From: Vigna angularis
Lineage: Eukaryota > Streptophyta > Magnoliopsida > Fabales > Fabaceae
Assembly: GCF_016808095.1 (NCBI RefSeq)
Contig: NC_068976.1
Location: 3,368,001-3,432,000, forward strand
DNA length: 64,000 bases
Reading direction: 5' to 3'
Below the pieces are notes generated by a model. The model saw nothing but the letters and a program-made list of their open reading frames with translations, did no database searches and was not told the DNA's origin. Within the stretch, counting starts at the first letter, position 1; each line of letters starts with the position of its first letter. This document shows, one piece after another, positions 12,780-24,780 of this stretch. A program made the translations under genes and the position numbers.

Positions 12780-12968
12780 TGGAGGAAATCATCTGTCCTT
12801 TGCATATTCATTGATAAGGAATATATACAAAAATCAAGCTATAATTTAAGCTACTACTATAACTGACAAGCTATAATTGAGGCTAACCTTTAGGCAACTA
12901 ATACTACAAAATATACTCAAAATAATAACAAATTATTTTATAAAAGATCATGTAGATCATGTCTAACA
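12780..12968 (-). repeat. 3' LTR of the 5-kb copia element
   Basis: The 189-bp LTR on the minus strand starts TGTTAGACATGATC after polypurine tract GTGGGGGTG and ends ATTTCCTCCA. Compared with the 5' LTR it has an extra 9-bp internal duplication (GATCATGTAGATCATGT near 12945-12962). Confidence 0.93.
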
Positions 12969-14546
12969 CACCCCCACAGTCGAAGCGGGAGGTTTACACA
13001 CGCTGAGACTGTCCCGAAAATCATCAAAGAGTATGCGCGGAAGGCCTTTGGTGAAGATATCAACAATTTGATAGCAGGACGGAACATGAAGGACACGAAT
13101 GTCGCCACACGCAACTTTTTCACGTACAAAGTGAATGTCCATTTCAATGTGTTTTGTGAGTTGATGCTGAATTGGATTACCTGATAGATAAATGGCACTC
13201 ATATTGTCACAATACACCATTGTAGCTTTGTGAATTGGGCAATGAAGCTCAAGAAGAAGGTTTCGAATCCAACAAGATTCAAAAACAACATTAGCTACTC
13301 CTCGGTATTCGGCCTCAGCACTAGAGCGGGATAATGTAGGTTGTCGTTTGGACGACCATGAAATCAAATTATCACCGAAGAAAACACAATATCCAGAGGT
13401 AGATCGTCTAGTATCCGGACATCCACCCCAATCGGCATTTGTGTAGGAGAGGAGGTTGCCAATGGTGGATTTATACAGATGCAGGCCAAAATCAATAGTA
13501 CCCTGAATGTAACGTAAAATACGCTTGAGAGCATTCATGTGATTTTCCTTGGGATCATGCATATGAAGACATACTTGTTGCACCGCATAAGAAATGTCAG
13601 GCCTTGTAAGAGTAAGATATTGTAATGTACCTGCAAGACGTCTATACTTAGTAGGATCTTCATACGGAATGTCATTAGAGGCACCAAGTTTGGGCTTTGT
13701 ATCAACCGGTGTGGGACAAGTTTTACAATTAGTCATCCCTGCTCTTTCAAGAATTTCTTCCGCATACTTTTTCTGCGAGAGAAACATACCGGTTGCATTA
13801 CGGGTAACTGCAATCCCTAAAAAATAGCTCAGTGGACCAAAGTCCTTCATAGCGAACTCTACACTTAATAATGACATAATTGACTTTCTAAGAGAGTCAC
13901 ATGAGGCTATTAGGATAATATCATCAACATACAACAGAATATATGCAATGTCCGATTCTTTATGATATATGAAAAGTGAGTGATCAGATTTACTATGATT
14001 GAAACCGATTGTGGCCACATGATCTGCAAAACGCTTGTACCAAGCACGGGGGGCTTGCTTTAGGCCATAGAGTGATTTCTTTAACAAACAAACATAATGA
14101 GGATGAGATGAATCTTTAAAACCCATGGGTTGATGCATATAAACTGTTTCATTGAGAGTACCATGTAAAAAAGCATTTTTGACGTCCAACTGATGAATGG
14201 GCCATGACTTTGATAAGGCAATGCTCAAAACTGTGCGAATGGTCGCCGGCTTCACTACTGGGCTTAATGTTTCATCACAATCTACTCCTTTCTTTTGTGA
14301 CCTACCATCACCTACAAGACGGGCTTTATGCCTCTCAAAAGAACCATCAGAGTTGTGCTTATGTCGAAAAATCCACATAGACCGAATTACATTCACATCA
14401 AGAGGTCGAGGTACCAACTCCCATGTCTTATTTTTAATTAGAGCATTACATTCATCAGTCATGGCATTTTTCCAATTTGAGTCATGAAGAGCACTCACCG
14501 GATTTTTAGGTAAAGGGGAAATAGATGTGGTGGTGGAAGTACTCAA
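12963..14546 (-). CDS. Copia reverse transcriptase-RNase H segment of pol
   Basis: This open frame of 527 codons encodes the RT and RNase H domains of a copia polyprotein, which turn element RNA into DNA. The RT core starts near residue 35 with KTWELVPRP and continues with HQLDVKNAFLHG and QPMGFKD, then KSLYGLKQAPRAWY and the active-site box LLYVDDI near residue 205. RNase H follows, with SRSSAEAEYRGVA, YCDNMSAI and KHIEMDIHFVREKV, ending with VDIFTKGLP. All key aspartates seen are kept. The frame is the downstream part of one polyprotein: it continues from 14586-16118 after an in-frame stop, so the ATG at 14546 is not a natural start. Alone it would give no complete polyprotein. Confidence 0.9.
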   Translation of the reverse strand: MSTSTTTSISPLPKNPVSALHDSNWKNAMTDECNALIKNKTWELVPRPLDVNVIRSMWIFRHKHNSDGSFERHKARLVGDGRSQKKGVDCDETLSPVVKPATIRTVLSIALSKSWPIHQLDVKNAFLHGTLNETVYMHQPMGFKDSSHPHYVCLLKKSLYGLKQAPRAWYKRFADHVATIGFNHSKSDHSLFIYHKESDIAYILLYVDDIILIASCDSLRKSIMSLLSVEFAMKDFGPLSYFLGIAVTRNATGMFLSQKKYAEEILERAGMTNCKTCPTPVDTKPKLGASNDIPYEDPTKYRRLAGTLQYLTLTRPDISYAVQQVCLHMHDPKENHMNALKRILRYIQGTIDFGLHLYKSTIGNLLSYTNADWGGCPDTRRSTSGYCVFFGDNLISWSSKRQPTLSRSSAEAEYRGVANVVFESCWIRNLLLELHCPIHKATMVYCDNMSAIYLSGNPIQHQLTKHIEMDIHFVREKVACGDIRVLHVPSCYQIVDIFTKGLPRILFDDFRDSLSVCKPPASTVGVC

Positions 14547-14585
14547 ATTATGGGCATATTTGCGGTTGGGTTTAACTATGCCATG

Positions 14586-16118
14586 TTAACTACGAGTGGT
14601 CATTTGGTGAGGTCTGGGATCGGGTACTGGGGGCTGATGGGTAGTGGTCAGAGAAGAGAGAGGAGTATTTGGGGAGGCTAAGATCTGAATGGTGGGAGCG
14701 GGTGGGGTTGGTAGAGGAGAAGGTGGTCGAGAGTCTTGGCCTGGATGTGTGGTGGGGTTTGTAACAGGGAGAGTGGGCCATAAGTGATGAGTTAAATGTG
14801 GAGAGGTGTCTTCACTTAAAGGGTCAGACACATTTGGGGATGGAGCATGTATTTTTGAGAAAGGAAATTGTGTCTCATCAAAAATTACATGACGGGAAAT
14901 AATAATTTTTTCACTCGAAAGATCATAGCACTTGTAACCTCTATGATGTGATGGGTAGCCAAGAAAGGCACATGGGGTGGACCTTGCTTGCAACTTATGA
15001 ATTGTAGTGGCTGGAAAGAGTGGGTAGCATAGACAACCAAAGACACGAAGATGGGAATAGATGGGGTATTTCCGATAGAGGAGTTGCGTTGGGGAACAAT
15101 ATCCGAGAACTTTGGTGGGAAGAATGTTTAGAAGATAAGTGGCCATTTAAAGAGCATAATGCCAAAAGGAATGTGGCATGGATGAGTGTGTTAATAAGGT
15201 TCGCACAATGTTATTGATTGATTTAATTTTCCTTTCAACTTTGCCATTTTGAGGAGAGGTGTGAGGACAGGAGAATCGAAATTGCATTCCACTTTGTTGG
15301 CATAATTTTTGAAATTGACTATTAGCAAATTCCTTTCCATTATCACATTGGAAATTCTTGATGTCTCTTTCAAATGTGTTTTAATTAGAGTTGTGAACGA
15401 TTGAAAGAGGGAAAAAAACTTGTGATTTTTTAGAAATGGGAAAAGTCCACAAGAATTTGCTAAAGTCGTCAAGAAACAATACATAATATCGATGGCCAAA
15501 AGAGCTAGATATAGGTGATGTCCAAATATCACTATGAATAATATCAAATGGCAATTCAGTGAACGAACAAGACGCATTAAATGGCAATTTCATGTGTTTA
15601 CCAAGAGGACAAGAAGTGCAAAAATCAATACTGCCTTTATTACAATTGATAAAATTTTGACGACAAAGAGAGCTGAGAATAGTAGGTCCTGGGTGGCCTA
15701 AGCGATTGTGCCACAAATTAGGAGACAAGGCAATTAAGGCTGAAGGAAATGTTGGGGAAAATATGGCCTGATTTTTGGAAGGAATGGGGTAGAGATCTCC
15801 AGAGCTGTTACACCTCATTAGATGGTTTCCCGTCTGCAAGTCCTTCACAGAAAATCCAAATGGATCAAACTCAACAGAAACCAAATTGTCACTTGTAAAT
15901 TTACGAACAGATATTAGGTTTTTAATGAGTTTTGGGGCATGCAACACATTGTTTAGGTTTAAAGGAGGGTGGGGTGGGGATAGTGCAGTGCTTCCATGAC
16001 CATGAATAGGAATCAAATGACCATTACCAACAACAATATTATGATCTTTGCTCGAATAAAAATAAGATGAGAGTGTACCTTGGTCCGTCGTCATATGAGA
16101 GGTAGCACTAGTGTCCAT
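14586..16118 (-). pseudogene. Copia protease and integrase segment of pol
   Basis: The segment is in frame with the RT block but interrupted by stops at 15381-15383 and 15147-15149 and ended by one at 14586-14588. The protease motif near the start reads DTSATSHMT, where the usual DSGAT/DTGAS glycine is replaced by serine, which may impair activity. The zinc-binding HHCC region has NLWHNRLGHPG and CTSCPLGKH. The integrase core contains IIHSDIWTSP, FLDDFSKFLW, CDNGKEF and HTSPQNGKVER, covering the D,D,E residues. The C-terminal part has GCLCYP and FLGYPSHHRGYKCYD. Integrase would insert the DNA copy into the genome. The stops make this copy defective. Confidence 0.85.
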
Positions 16119-17250
16119 ATACCAATTCTCATCTGGTTGAGATAGTGAAAGGCTATGTATGGCCGCATTAATATCTGTAGGTGTGTAACCAACATTGGAT
16201 GGTGTTACTGATGCATTGTATGCTTGTTGTGGTGGTCTTGATCCAAGAATACTAGCTTGGTGTGGAGGTCTAGGCTGCCATGAGGTTGCTGGATAAGGAC
16301 AGGGAGGTTGGGCCCACCCTGCCCAAGGATTAAAGAATGGATGCTGGTACGGTGGGTAGGTTTGGTACTGCTGCTGTTGTGGTGCACCGCCCCTTGCAGC
16401 GCCTGCAGCCCAGGCACCACCGCGTCCGCCTTTGCCACCGCGGTTGTTGTTACCTCTGCCTCGATTGGGATTATTACGAGCCTATGATGAAGTGATGTTG
16501 CTGTTATGGTGTTGCGATCGTGAAGAGAAGCCTTCATCCACGGTTAAGAGGGCAGTGGAACCAGATTCACGGGTTGCTCGCTCCTTAATCGTGGTCTCTT
16601 CCAACTTCAAACGAGAACATGTTGTAGCCAAACTGGGCAATTCATCCTTCTGTTTCATAACCGTGACAAAACCAGCATAGGCTTCGGTTAAGCTAGCGAG
16701 CAAGCGGAGCATAAGACGTTGATCAGAAACAGGAGCCCCAACATTAGATAATTGGTCAGCAAGAGATTTGAGGTGGTTGCAATAGGCGGAGGTGGAGGAG
16801 AAATCAGTCAAGTACGTGTTTTTGAACTGAGTTTCAAGATACACCGCCCTAGAGTTTTTATTATCTTGGAATAAATTAGCTACATGCTGCCAGGCTCTTT
16901 CAGCCGAATCATCAGCCACGAGGATCGATGTGAGAATATCAGGAGATATAGTTGCATAAATCCATTGAAGTACAGCAGCATCAAGACGGTTCCATAGTGG
17001 GAGAACAGCGGCCTTGGTTGTTTGATATGCTGTTATGGCTGTAGCATCCGTAGGGGGATGATATGTTCGAGCACTGAATGAACTTTAGCTTGGACCTTAT
17101 ATAAGGTTGCCCATGAGTGATATTGGCCGGTTTCCATGTCCAAGGTGATTGGAATAAGATGCTTCACGTTGGTGACAGCTAGGGCAGAGTAATATTTGGA
17201 ATTGTCGGCAATTGATGGGTAACAATGGGAAGAAGGAAGGGGAGAAAAAA
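16119..17250 (-). pseudogene. Copia gag segment
   Basis: The best stretch is 16919-16482, in the same frame as pol, with helical capsid-like sequence such as [20 protein letters not shown] and [16 protein letters not shown], typical of plant copia gag (UBN2-type). A TAG stop at 16482-16484 is followed by a glycine/arginine/asparagine-rich then glutamine/proline-rich tail (16480-16210). I saw no clear CCHC zinc knuckle. Upstream of 16919 the match continues to about 17200 but needs a frameshift near 17060. Gag would form the cytoplasmic virus-like particle. Confidence 0.75.
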
Positions 17251-17328
17251 AAATTGCTTGGAAGAATAGAAAGAACAGTGACGGCTAGGTGTTTTAGAAT
17301 TTGAGGAAGGTAACCTAATTTGATACCA

Positions 17329-17595
17329 TATTACAAGGTGGGTTTAAGCCTAACTCAATCCCACAAAACCGGCTTGTAGGGTGAGGTTTGCACCTCACTT
17401 ATATATTCGAATTTGGCCTTATCTCTAGTCGATGTGGGACTTCCAACACACCCCCTTCACGTTGAGGTATAGACATCTCGTGCGTGATAGTAGAAATTGG
17501 GTGGTCCGATAACGGCCCGATTGCGGGTGGAATAGAAAAATAGAATGCCCACTTAGAACTCGCTAGGATAGGCTCTAACCATGGCTCTGATACCA
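17329..17595 (-). mobile_element. TRIM-like LTR and internal block embedded in copia leader
   Basis: On the minus strand, just after the copia 5' LTR, a primer-binding site TGGTATCAGAGCCATGG leads into about 130 bp. That ends in a second polypurine tract (GAAGGGGGTG, 17449-17458), followed by a second LTR-like unit of about 120 bp (17448 to 17329). The unit begins TGTTGGAAGTCCCACATCG and contains ACAAGCCGGTTTTGTGGG. It is then followed by a second TGGTATCA (17321-17328) and gag. I recognise the TGTTGGAAG unit as a common legume TRIM-like LTR. So one element has two PBS-like and two PPT-like sites, a sign of template-switch chimerism or nested insertion. Confidence 0.7.
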
Positions 17596-17775
17596 TGGAG
17601 TAAATCATCCGTCCTTTGCATATTCATTGATAAGAAATATATACAAAAATCAAGCTATAATTTAGGCTGCTGCTATAACTGACAAGCTATAATTGAGGCT
17701 AATTTTTAGGCAACTAATACTACAAAATATACTCAAAATAATAACAAATTATTTTATAAAAGATCATGTCTAACA
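17596..17775 (-). repeat. 5' LTR of the 5-kb copia element
   Basis: The 180-bp LTR (minus strand) starts TGTTAGACATGATC and ends ATTTACTCCA. The primer-binding site TGGTATCAGAGCC (initiator tRNA-Met type) adjoins at 17583-17595. Confidence 0.95.
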
Positions 17776-17780
17776 AACTC

Positions 17781-20700
17781 CTACCTCAAAATTCAAATTC
17801 TACTTTCATATTTATTATTCTTGATATATAGTGATATATTTCATCCAAACAATATTTCATTTATAAAATCTTAAATTATATTTATAGGACAATTACAATC
17901 AAAGAAATACAAATTTTCTTTGTACATTTTTATCATGCCGAGTATCACAACGGAAACATAAAAACTTTAATATATAACATATAAAATCTAGAAACTAATG
18001 TATTACATATGTTTGAATACACCTCGATTACACGGATTGACATATACTCAATCTATATATAAGTGAATTGGAATAACATCATACCGACAATGATATTATC
18101 TAAAGTATCTTATCACTAGTAAAAGTTAAAAGTAATTAATTAGAATAAGTATCTAAAACATTATTACTACTATTTAAAAATTAATTAAAGTAACTAACTA
18201 CATAAATTTAGGCCTATTTAAATAAAGACCTATAATTATCTTATAAATAACTTAATATTTAAAATAATGTTCAAGGTAAACTAATTATATTTACTATTAT
18301 AACATTTATTATTATTTAACGCATTTAACTAACGTTAAATAATATTTTTTTTATCTCATTTCGAATTGGAGAGGAGGATATTTGTAAAGTTATCCACTCG
18401 GAAAAAGATTATAAAAGATATGTATGTTTGGTAACATCTTCAGATTTTAACATATATCGATATCATTAACTTGATTTCCTTTTTATCATTATTTTGTATT
18501 GACAAGAAACAGATAAATTACCTTTTTTTTAAATGCAAAAATGCATACTATACCATTGGCAAATAAAGCAATAAACAGAACGAGACATGCATTATTGTCG
18601 GAAAAGGCGAAAGTGATGTGATTGCAGTATTTGCGGTTGTTACAATTCATTCCGTTCCAAAATATTATTAAAGAATATTATATTGTTTTCTAATTATAAA
18701 TTAAATATTAAAAGTCCCAGTGGAAAAGTGCAAAGTCTATATCTTCATGTCTTTCCAGTTAGTTAACTTTTATTACTTATTATAAATTAGTAATTTTTTT
18801 CTTATTACTAAGTAGAAAAAAAAAATAAAAGGATAAGTATGTACTTGAAAAAAAATTGAGAAATACAGTAAAGTTTGAAGTGGATTATATAAAGATTGAT
18901 GAAATAAAAGTTAAATTTTGATATTATTTAACTTTTAAAATGTCATTATTTGATTGGGAACGCGATTCATAAATGCGTGGTTCAAGCTTTCCCTTGTGCA
19001 GGATGGTTCCCTTAGAAGCTTCAAAATCACTGGAACACTTTTTTGTCTTTTACGAAACATGCGAGTCTTAATTTCTCAGGATAATTGCAAACGCAATTGT
19101 GCAGGTAAATTTTTCAGTCATGGTTTAACTACATAACCAATTTAAAAGTTTATTGGCTAAGATTCATCCTAATTTGACTGTAAAGTACTTTAGAAATAGG
19201 CTGATCTTCTAAAAACTTTAGATTTTAGATGGTTGTTCCCTTTTTCTTATTTTATGTATTGCTTGTTTCATGTATAATAGGATTAAATGACATTTATATA
19301 CTTTTAAATTCTGCTTTTTTATAAATAAATAATTGTTTTTTCGTAAAATATATACTTTTATTTTAGTTTTTGTATTCATTAAAAGGTGATGAGTGTAATC
19401 ACATCCATTTATAAACCCTAAAAATGGAAATATTAAAAATAATATAAAATAAAAAAATTAACTTACACACCTTTAATTTTATATTTGTATCAGGAGGTAT
19501 GGATAGTGTTGATATGATTTTCCTTTTCAACGTTAAGACTTTTCTTCACTAAATAAGTTAAATTATAATGTATTAGACTTAACTCAATAGTAATCTCAAA
19601 TGATCATTTTTTTCAGTAATTTTTCCACATTTCATCATACATTTATATGTTTGTCCTAATTTTTGAACATCTTATACATATATATTAGTCTTAACTTTAT
19701 AGTCATCTAAATATTTTTATCATAAATTCTTTTACCCGTTATAATAATAATTATTTTTATTACGAAAATGTTACTACTTAACTTATTATGAAAGTGAATT
19801 TCATCTATCATATAATAAGTTATCATAAAAAATATTTTTTTTTCCACTAATATCATACTTTTACATTTTATGTTTGACATGTATACAAAATTTAAGACTC
19901 TTTTACATTTGTCATACAAATTTTAAAGCTATAATAGGAACAAGATAAAACCTAGAAGCATATTTTTTTGGAAGCAAGACACAGTGGTAGGTGAGAAAGA
20001 CCTGGAAAAAGACGAACCTCTAATTGTAGGTGACAAGCACGCAAATAAGAAAATGAGAAAGAAAACTAATAACTAAAACAAGAGAGAAGAATCTGACCTA
20101 AATGGACTCGGATGAAGATAAAGAGTAAACAAAATCAAGAAAGAAAACTCTATTCGCAATTACAAGTGACAAAACTGATATGCACAAACTAAATTAAAAT
20201 GTAAAAGTAACCCTCTTAGAAGGATAATAGGCTATAATTCTACATAAAGCCATAGCCTATACTTTGCTCTAATTAAATTAACAAAGTATAGACTATAATT
20301 TTACATAAAATTGTAACTTATATCTTGTTAAAAACTATATAATTGTCACTACGTTTTTATAAGATGATTTTTTTAAATTGTTAACTGTATAGTGTAGTTA
20401 AATACAACATTTGTACTAATAATAAATTAAACAAAATATACAATCTCTTTTAATAAGAAAAATATAAAATCCTAACATATAATAAAAGTATAAAGGCAAA
20501 TATTAAGGTGATAACCATCGTATAACCTTCCATCATAACTCGTATTGAATCTTTCTATCAACTATAAGAAGACAATATATAATCTTGCCATATTAAGACT
20601 TCGTCTTTATCACTAATCATTATTTTCCTTAAGAAAAAGAAATTATAGTTAGGAATGATATGTTTTGTTTTAACTTGAATTAAAACTTAGCATAAAAGGA

Positions 20701-21331
20701 GGCATGCCTCTTTCCAAGAAGTCACAATGGTTTCAATAATTTGAATTGATATCTGACCTTGCGCATGCACAAGATTTCCTTGTAATTATAAGATTCTGAC
20801 AGAATATATAACTCATTTAAAAAACCATTCTTAATCAATCAATTTTAGCAACTGGTCACCCATCTCATTATAAAATTCGTGGATAAAATAAATTTAGCCG
20901 CACATTTCAATTATGATAATATAAAATTAATTTTATATCACATGAAACAAATAATATTAAACTTGCATTTGACGGCTGATAAATAATTTATTTATTTAAT
21001 TGTATAAATTTGTTTAGCTAAAGTAAAAGTAACTTTTTAAGGTGTTTTTCAACAGGTGTATCAAATTATAAGCCACAGCTTATTTTATTTTCACCGTTGA
21101 AACAATTTTTGCATTACCTATTCCCATTATTTATTGAAGATAGTTCCTACTCTCATCTTTATATGTCACAAACAAATTCATGAAAATCTTAAATAAATTT
21201 GAAATAAATAATTTTTTGTAAAATAAAATTGTAATTTGTTTATAGAAATTATAATTTTTCTTTTATTGTAAAAGTAAGTATAAATAATAATTTTTGTAAT
21301 TGGACTTATAAACTCAAAATAAATTAAACAT
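17781..21331. other. AT-rich sequence, no gene seen
   Basis: No domain, splice-linked frame or bounded repeat was recognised in 3.5 kb. A small imperfect hairpin lies near 20245-20300 (AGCCTATACTTTG facing CAAAGTATAGACT). A short frame at 18954-19136 has no recognisable similarity. Much of this may be decayed transposon sequence. Confidence 0.5.
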
Positions 21332-21849
21332 TACTACAAGAAAAGTTTTAACATATGTTATTTTCGATGCACAAAAAATTTAATGTCTTATTGGAAGATA
21401 TCAATTTAACGTTAGATTTCAAACGTGACGTTCATTAATGTTGGTTGTCACCTGGACAAACGTCAAAATTGATGTTGGACACCTATAGGACCGACGTCCA
21501 CCACTACTAAGCACATTCTTTGTCCCGCTGAGCGAGAAAAATCTAGGATTACCTTATGAACTTTTTTCACGTCGGACTGGGCATTAACATACGTCCATTG
21601 ATGCCTATTTTGACACTAACAAACGTCAATTTCACTTTATTTAAAATAATTAATTTTTTTTATAATATTACCACACCTGATATATAGAAAACCATTCCAT
21701 ATTGTAGCACGTCACACAGTTATGAATATTATTCGTTTCAAGCATTTCTCTATTAACTATTGAATACAATCCAAAGCAAAAGTATCAAAAGTAAACTAAT
21801 TAATGTTTTCAAAAAAAACTATAATTGTTCGTAGTGGGATGGTCACAAG

Positions 21850-22354
21850 TAGGGATCGCAACGGATCGGGTCGGACACGGGTAGTGCCTATCCGCAACCC
21901 GACCCGCCGGATAAAATTGTACCCGCTACCCGTCGGGTACCCGTTTCAAAAATACCCGCGGGTATTTTAAAACCCGCAGATACCCGCAAAAAATAAAAAA
22001 GAAATATTTAATATATATTTAAAATAAAATTTAAATAAAATTAAATATATATATATAATATAATATAAATTAAATTAAATATAAATTAAAAAATAATTTT
22101 AATTAAATTTAACCTAATAAAATATAATTTTATTTTATTTTTAATTAATTTAATTAAAAAATATATAAATTTTTTTTTTTTTAATTTTTCGCGGATAGCG
22201 AGTAGTATACTACCCGTACCCGACCCGTTTAGAAGCGGGTATTAAAATACCCGCTACCCGTTACCCGCGGGTAGTAAATATCCGTGGATAATTAATACCC
22301 GCCGCGGATTTTACCCGGGGATACCCGTGCCCGCGAGTAAAATTGACATCCCTA
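21850..22354. mobile_element. hAT-type MITE, TSD GTCACAAG
   Basis: The 505-bp foldback element has ends TAGGGATCGCAA and, inward from the right, TAGGGATGTCAA. It is flanked by a perfect 8-bp duplication GTCACAAG (21842-21849 and 22355-22362), the length made by hAT transposases. Each arm is GC-rich with repeated ACCCG/CGGGT words, and the centre is AT-rich. It sits inside the CACTA element, so it is the younger insertion. Confidence 0.9.
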
Positions 22355-22549
22355 GTCACAAGTCCTAAGTCCATCTCTGCATTAGATATGCTACACACTC
22401 TTGTCATATCTTCTTAATTGTTTCCTCTAATATAGGTGATGGATTCTTAAAACGCTGCAAGATTAATACATCTTCACTATATATGTTTGCATGCTAATAT
22501 TCAAAGTTGAATGTGATTTGTAATGTATGAAAGGTAAGTATTATTACCT

Positions 22550-23215
22550 CAATCCAATCATCTGTAATTCTTGCTTGAATGATGATTTTGATCCAAGACA
22601 TGACATAGTAGCCACATTCCCATGAATCTAGCTACAAGTTACACTAAACATGACAAAGAAGATAGTCACATATCTAGGTCATAAATAACATAGAAAATGA
22701 ATAAGTAAAATATCAATGAGTTTCAACCTTTGTATACAGTATTTGAACTAGCTAACCTATGGGTTTACCCATAACTCTATTTACATTTGAAACATAGGTT
22801 AATATTAATATAACTATATTTATCATAAGAAAATCATACATTTACAACATGAATTTGTAACATTTGAAACATAAAAGAAACACTTACATTTGTAACATAG
22901 ATCTTAAGTCATTTTTCATCCTTCTATGCAGGGAATTATGCATTGTCTTGGTATGATGACCATCAATTGCCAATGACACCTACCATGAATCACAAATAGT
23001 TACTGCATTAGTTAAGTAAACTTTCATAAAATTTTGTAACACATACCAATTAATGTATGACACAAGGTATATCTCTCTTTTTGACTCATCCATCAATGTT
23101 TGCAAATATTTTTGCTTGGTATCAAGTGTGTTACCAGAAGGTTGAATGATCTGATGTTCAATGAATCCGTACATGGAAGCCGGACCTTGCTCCACAATGA
23201 CTATGTCCATCTACC
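22550..23215 (-). pseudogene. Ulp1-like (C48) cysteine peptidase region of CACTA element
   Basis: On the minus strand, 23210-23040 reads GPASMYGFIEHQIIQPSGNT and MDESKREIYLVSYIN. A block at 22985-22940 has CHWQL with the catalytic-histidine context. A final exon-like block at 22635-22553 reads WECGYYVMSWIKIIIQAR, placing the catalytic cysteine, and is followed by a GTAATA donor-like site. Ulp1-type peptidases cleave SUMO-like conjugates, and plant CACTA and MULE elements often carry such domains. The pieces are broken by introns or gaps and stops, so activity is unlikely. Confidence 0.65.
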
Positions 23216-23589
23216 TATAACAAGAAATTTAAGTATATTGTTAAAAACTAACAGTCTAAATATAACTAGTATGGAAAACAATGAAATATATTACATGCAT
23301 CATAGTTGTAGGATTCAAATATTCAATATCATATATCCTTCAATAACCTCTAGTGCATCATTTAGAGTGATATAGTGGCACATGACACTCGAGGCCAAAT
23401 ACTTTTAAATCTCAGTGTAGCTCTACTGGTCCTCTATTCAACTTAGGTAATTTAGCTTTGTCTTGAAGTCCCTCAATCTAATTGCTATGTGGTATAACAC
23501 TTTCTTTCTAATTTATACAGTGTTCAGAATATCAAAATTTTGTCGTTGAAAACAAAAAACATGTTAATGATATAATCAAATCATATTAT

Positions 23590-24780
23590 CAATTTTTTTT
23601 TAAGTAAACATACCTGAATGTTCTGCCACAGGAGGTTTTTGTCCATCTTTAAGACGTCATCCAAGGATGCAATGACAATAGAGACATGTGTTTTTGCCAA
23701 TATGTCCAAATAGCTCCTAAACTTTTCTGCATGTGGCCTTGGAGGCATACCCAATCGAGAATCAATCTCGACCACCAACCTCTCCATGGCAACGCGTCGG
23801 GATGTTACATCGGGCAATCGAGTCACAGATCTACCACGTCTGTTCTTTTGTGATCCGAAGTTCGTCAACCGAAGATGTTGTCTCAAGTATATCCAGAGAA
23901 TCTTCATCGTCATATTTATGCATGTTTTTACCTTCCAATACCACTGACCATGTTTCATTAGCTAGATCATTACAAAGAATATTTGTGTTGCTTGATTAGC
24001 CATAATAAATGGTTTGTCCATGCCATCAAAGTGAACCCGAAGTCATCTATCATCCCACCGAAATTGATATAAACTCATTTACACTTGAAAACTGGAACTT
24101 AAAAACTAACATGACCAACTTCTCATATTTCTTGTATTATTCCAAAATAACTCATGGATGTTGTAACTAGATTTTTGTCTTTAGAACTGACAAAGTGTAC
24201 AACCTCAACTTGTAGTGTAAGCCCACTATTTTGAACTTTACTTTTGTCATCTTCTAGCTTTGACTGAAAAGAGGTATTGTTTTTGTAGTAGCCACCATAT
24301 GAGACCACATCAGTATTCGGTCCACGAGCTAGTCGCATTAGACTTTCAGAAACATTTGGAGTCACGTAAATCTTTTTCTTAAACCATGGTAAAAAAATTT
24401 GATATGTTCATTAAGTGTCCATTTTTCACTCATTCGTGGGTGTGAAAACTTTATTTCATCAACATGTTCTGAAATGTAAGGAATTACATCAATAGTGTTG
24501 TTTAAGATATACACTCAACCATTCTTCCACATAATTTATTCCTCGTGATCTTGTAGGTTTGTCTAGTACTTTTCCATGTCAAATCCAAACTGTATAAGTC
24601 CTCATTATACCGAACACGAATAGATGGTCACGGATATTGCCTAAGTCTTGAAGTATTTGATTGAGATAGTGAACACAAGGACAAAAATATGTCTCTTTCA
24701 CAAAGTTTGTGTCTTGTTGAACATATTGCAAGAACTCAGAAACTCCCTTTTTCATACTCTTGACTGATGTGGTGTTCATT
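23590..24780 (-). pseudogene. CACTA transposase remnants (transposase-associated, DUF4216, plant transposase blocks)
   Basis: Reading leftward on the minus strand, 24779-24579 begins MNTTSVKSMKKGVSEFLQY and contains CPCVHYLNQI and DHLFVFG, the pattern of the transposase-associated N-terminal domain. Next, 24365-24123 has LARGPNTDVVSYGGYY and VQNSGLTL with a closing SYFGIIQEI, matching the DUF4216 pattern normally found at the other end of the TNP2 protein. Then 23860-23610 has VTRLPDVTSRR and PHAEKFRSYLDILAKTHV, like plant transposase (Ptta/En/Spm) proteins. The catalytic middle of TNP2 is missing between the first two blocks. Confidence 0.65.

Larger units (their letters stand above)
12780..17775 (-). 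mobile_element. Nearly full-length Ty1/copia retrotransposon, TSD AACTC
   Basis: The unit is 4,996 bp with short LTRs (12780-12968 and 17596-17775) and a perfect 5-bp target duplication AACTC at 12775-12779 and 17776-17780. The order on the minus strand is 5' LTR, primer-binding site TGGTATCAGAGCC (17583-17595), a TRIM-like leader, gag, protease, integrase, RT, RNase H, polypurine tract GTGGGGGTG and 3' LTR. From 16919 to 12963 gag-pol stays in one reading frame broken only by a few in-frame stops, so the copy is fairly young. The two LTRs differ by about eight substitutions and a 9-bp duplication. Short LTRs and the RT style suggest the Ale/Retrofit lineage. Confidence 0.95.

Noticed and set aside
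14197..14487. 96-codon plus-strand frame
   Set aside because: It is the shadow of the minus-strand copia RT coding region.
18954..19136. Possible small host gene or exon
   Set aside because: It has no recognisable domain, no supported splice partners and is surrounded by AT-rich non-coding sequence.
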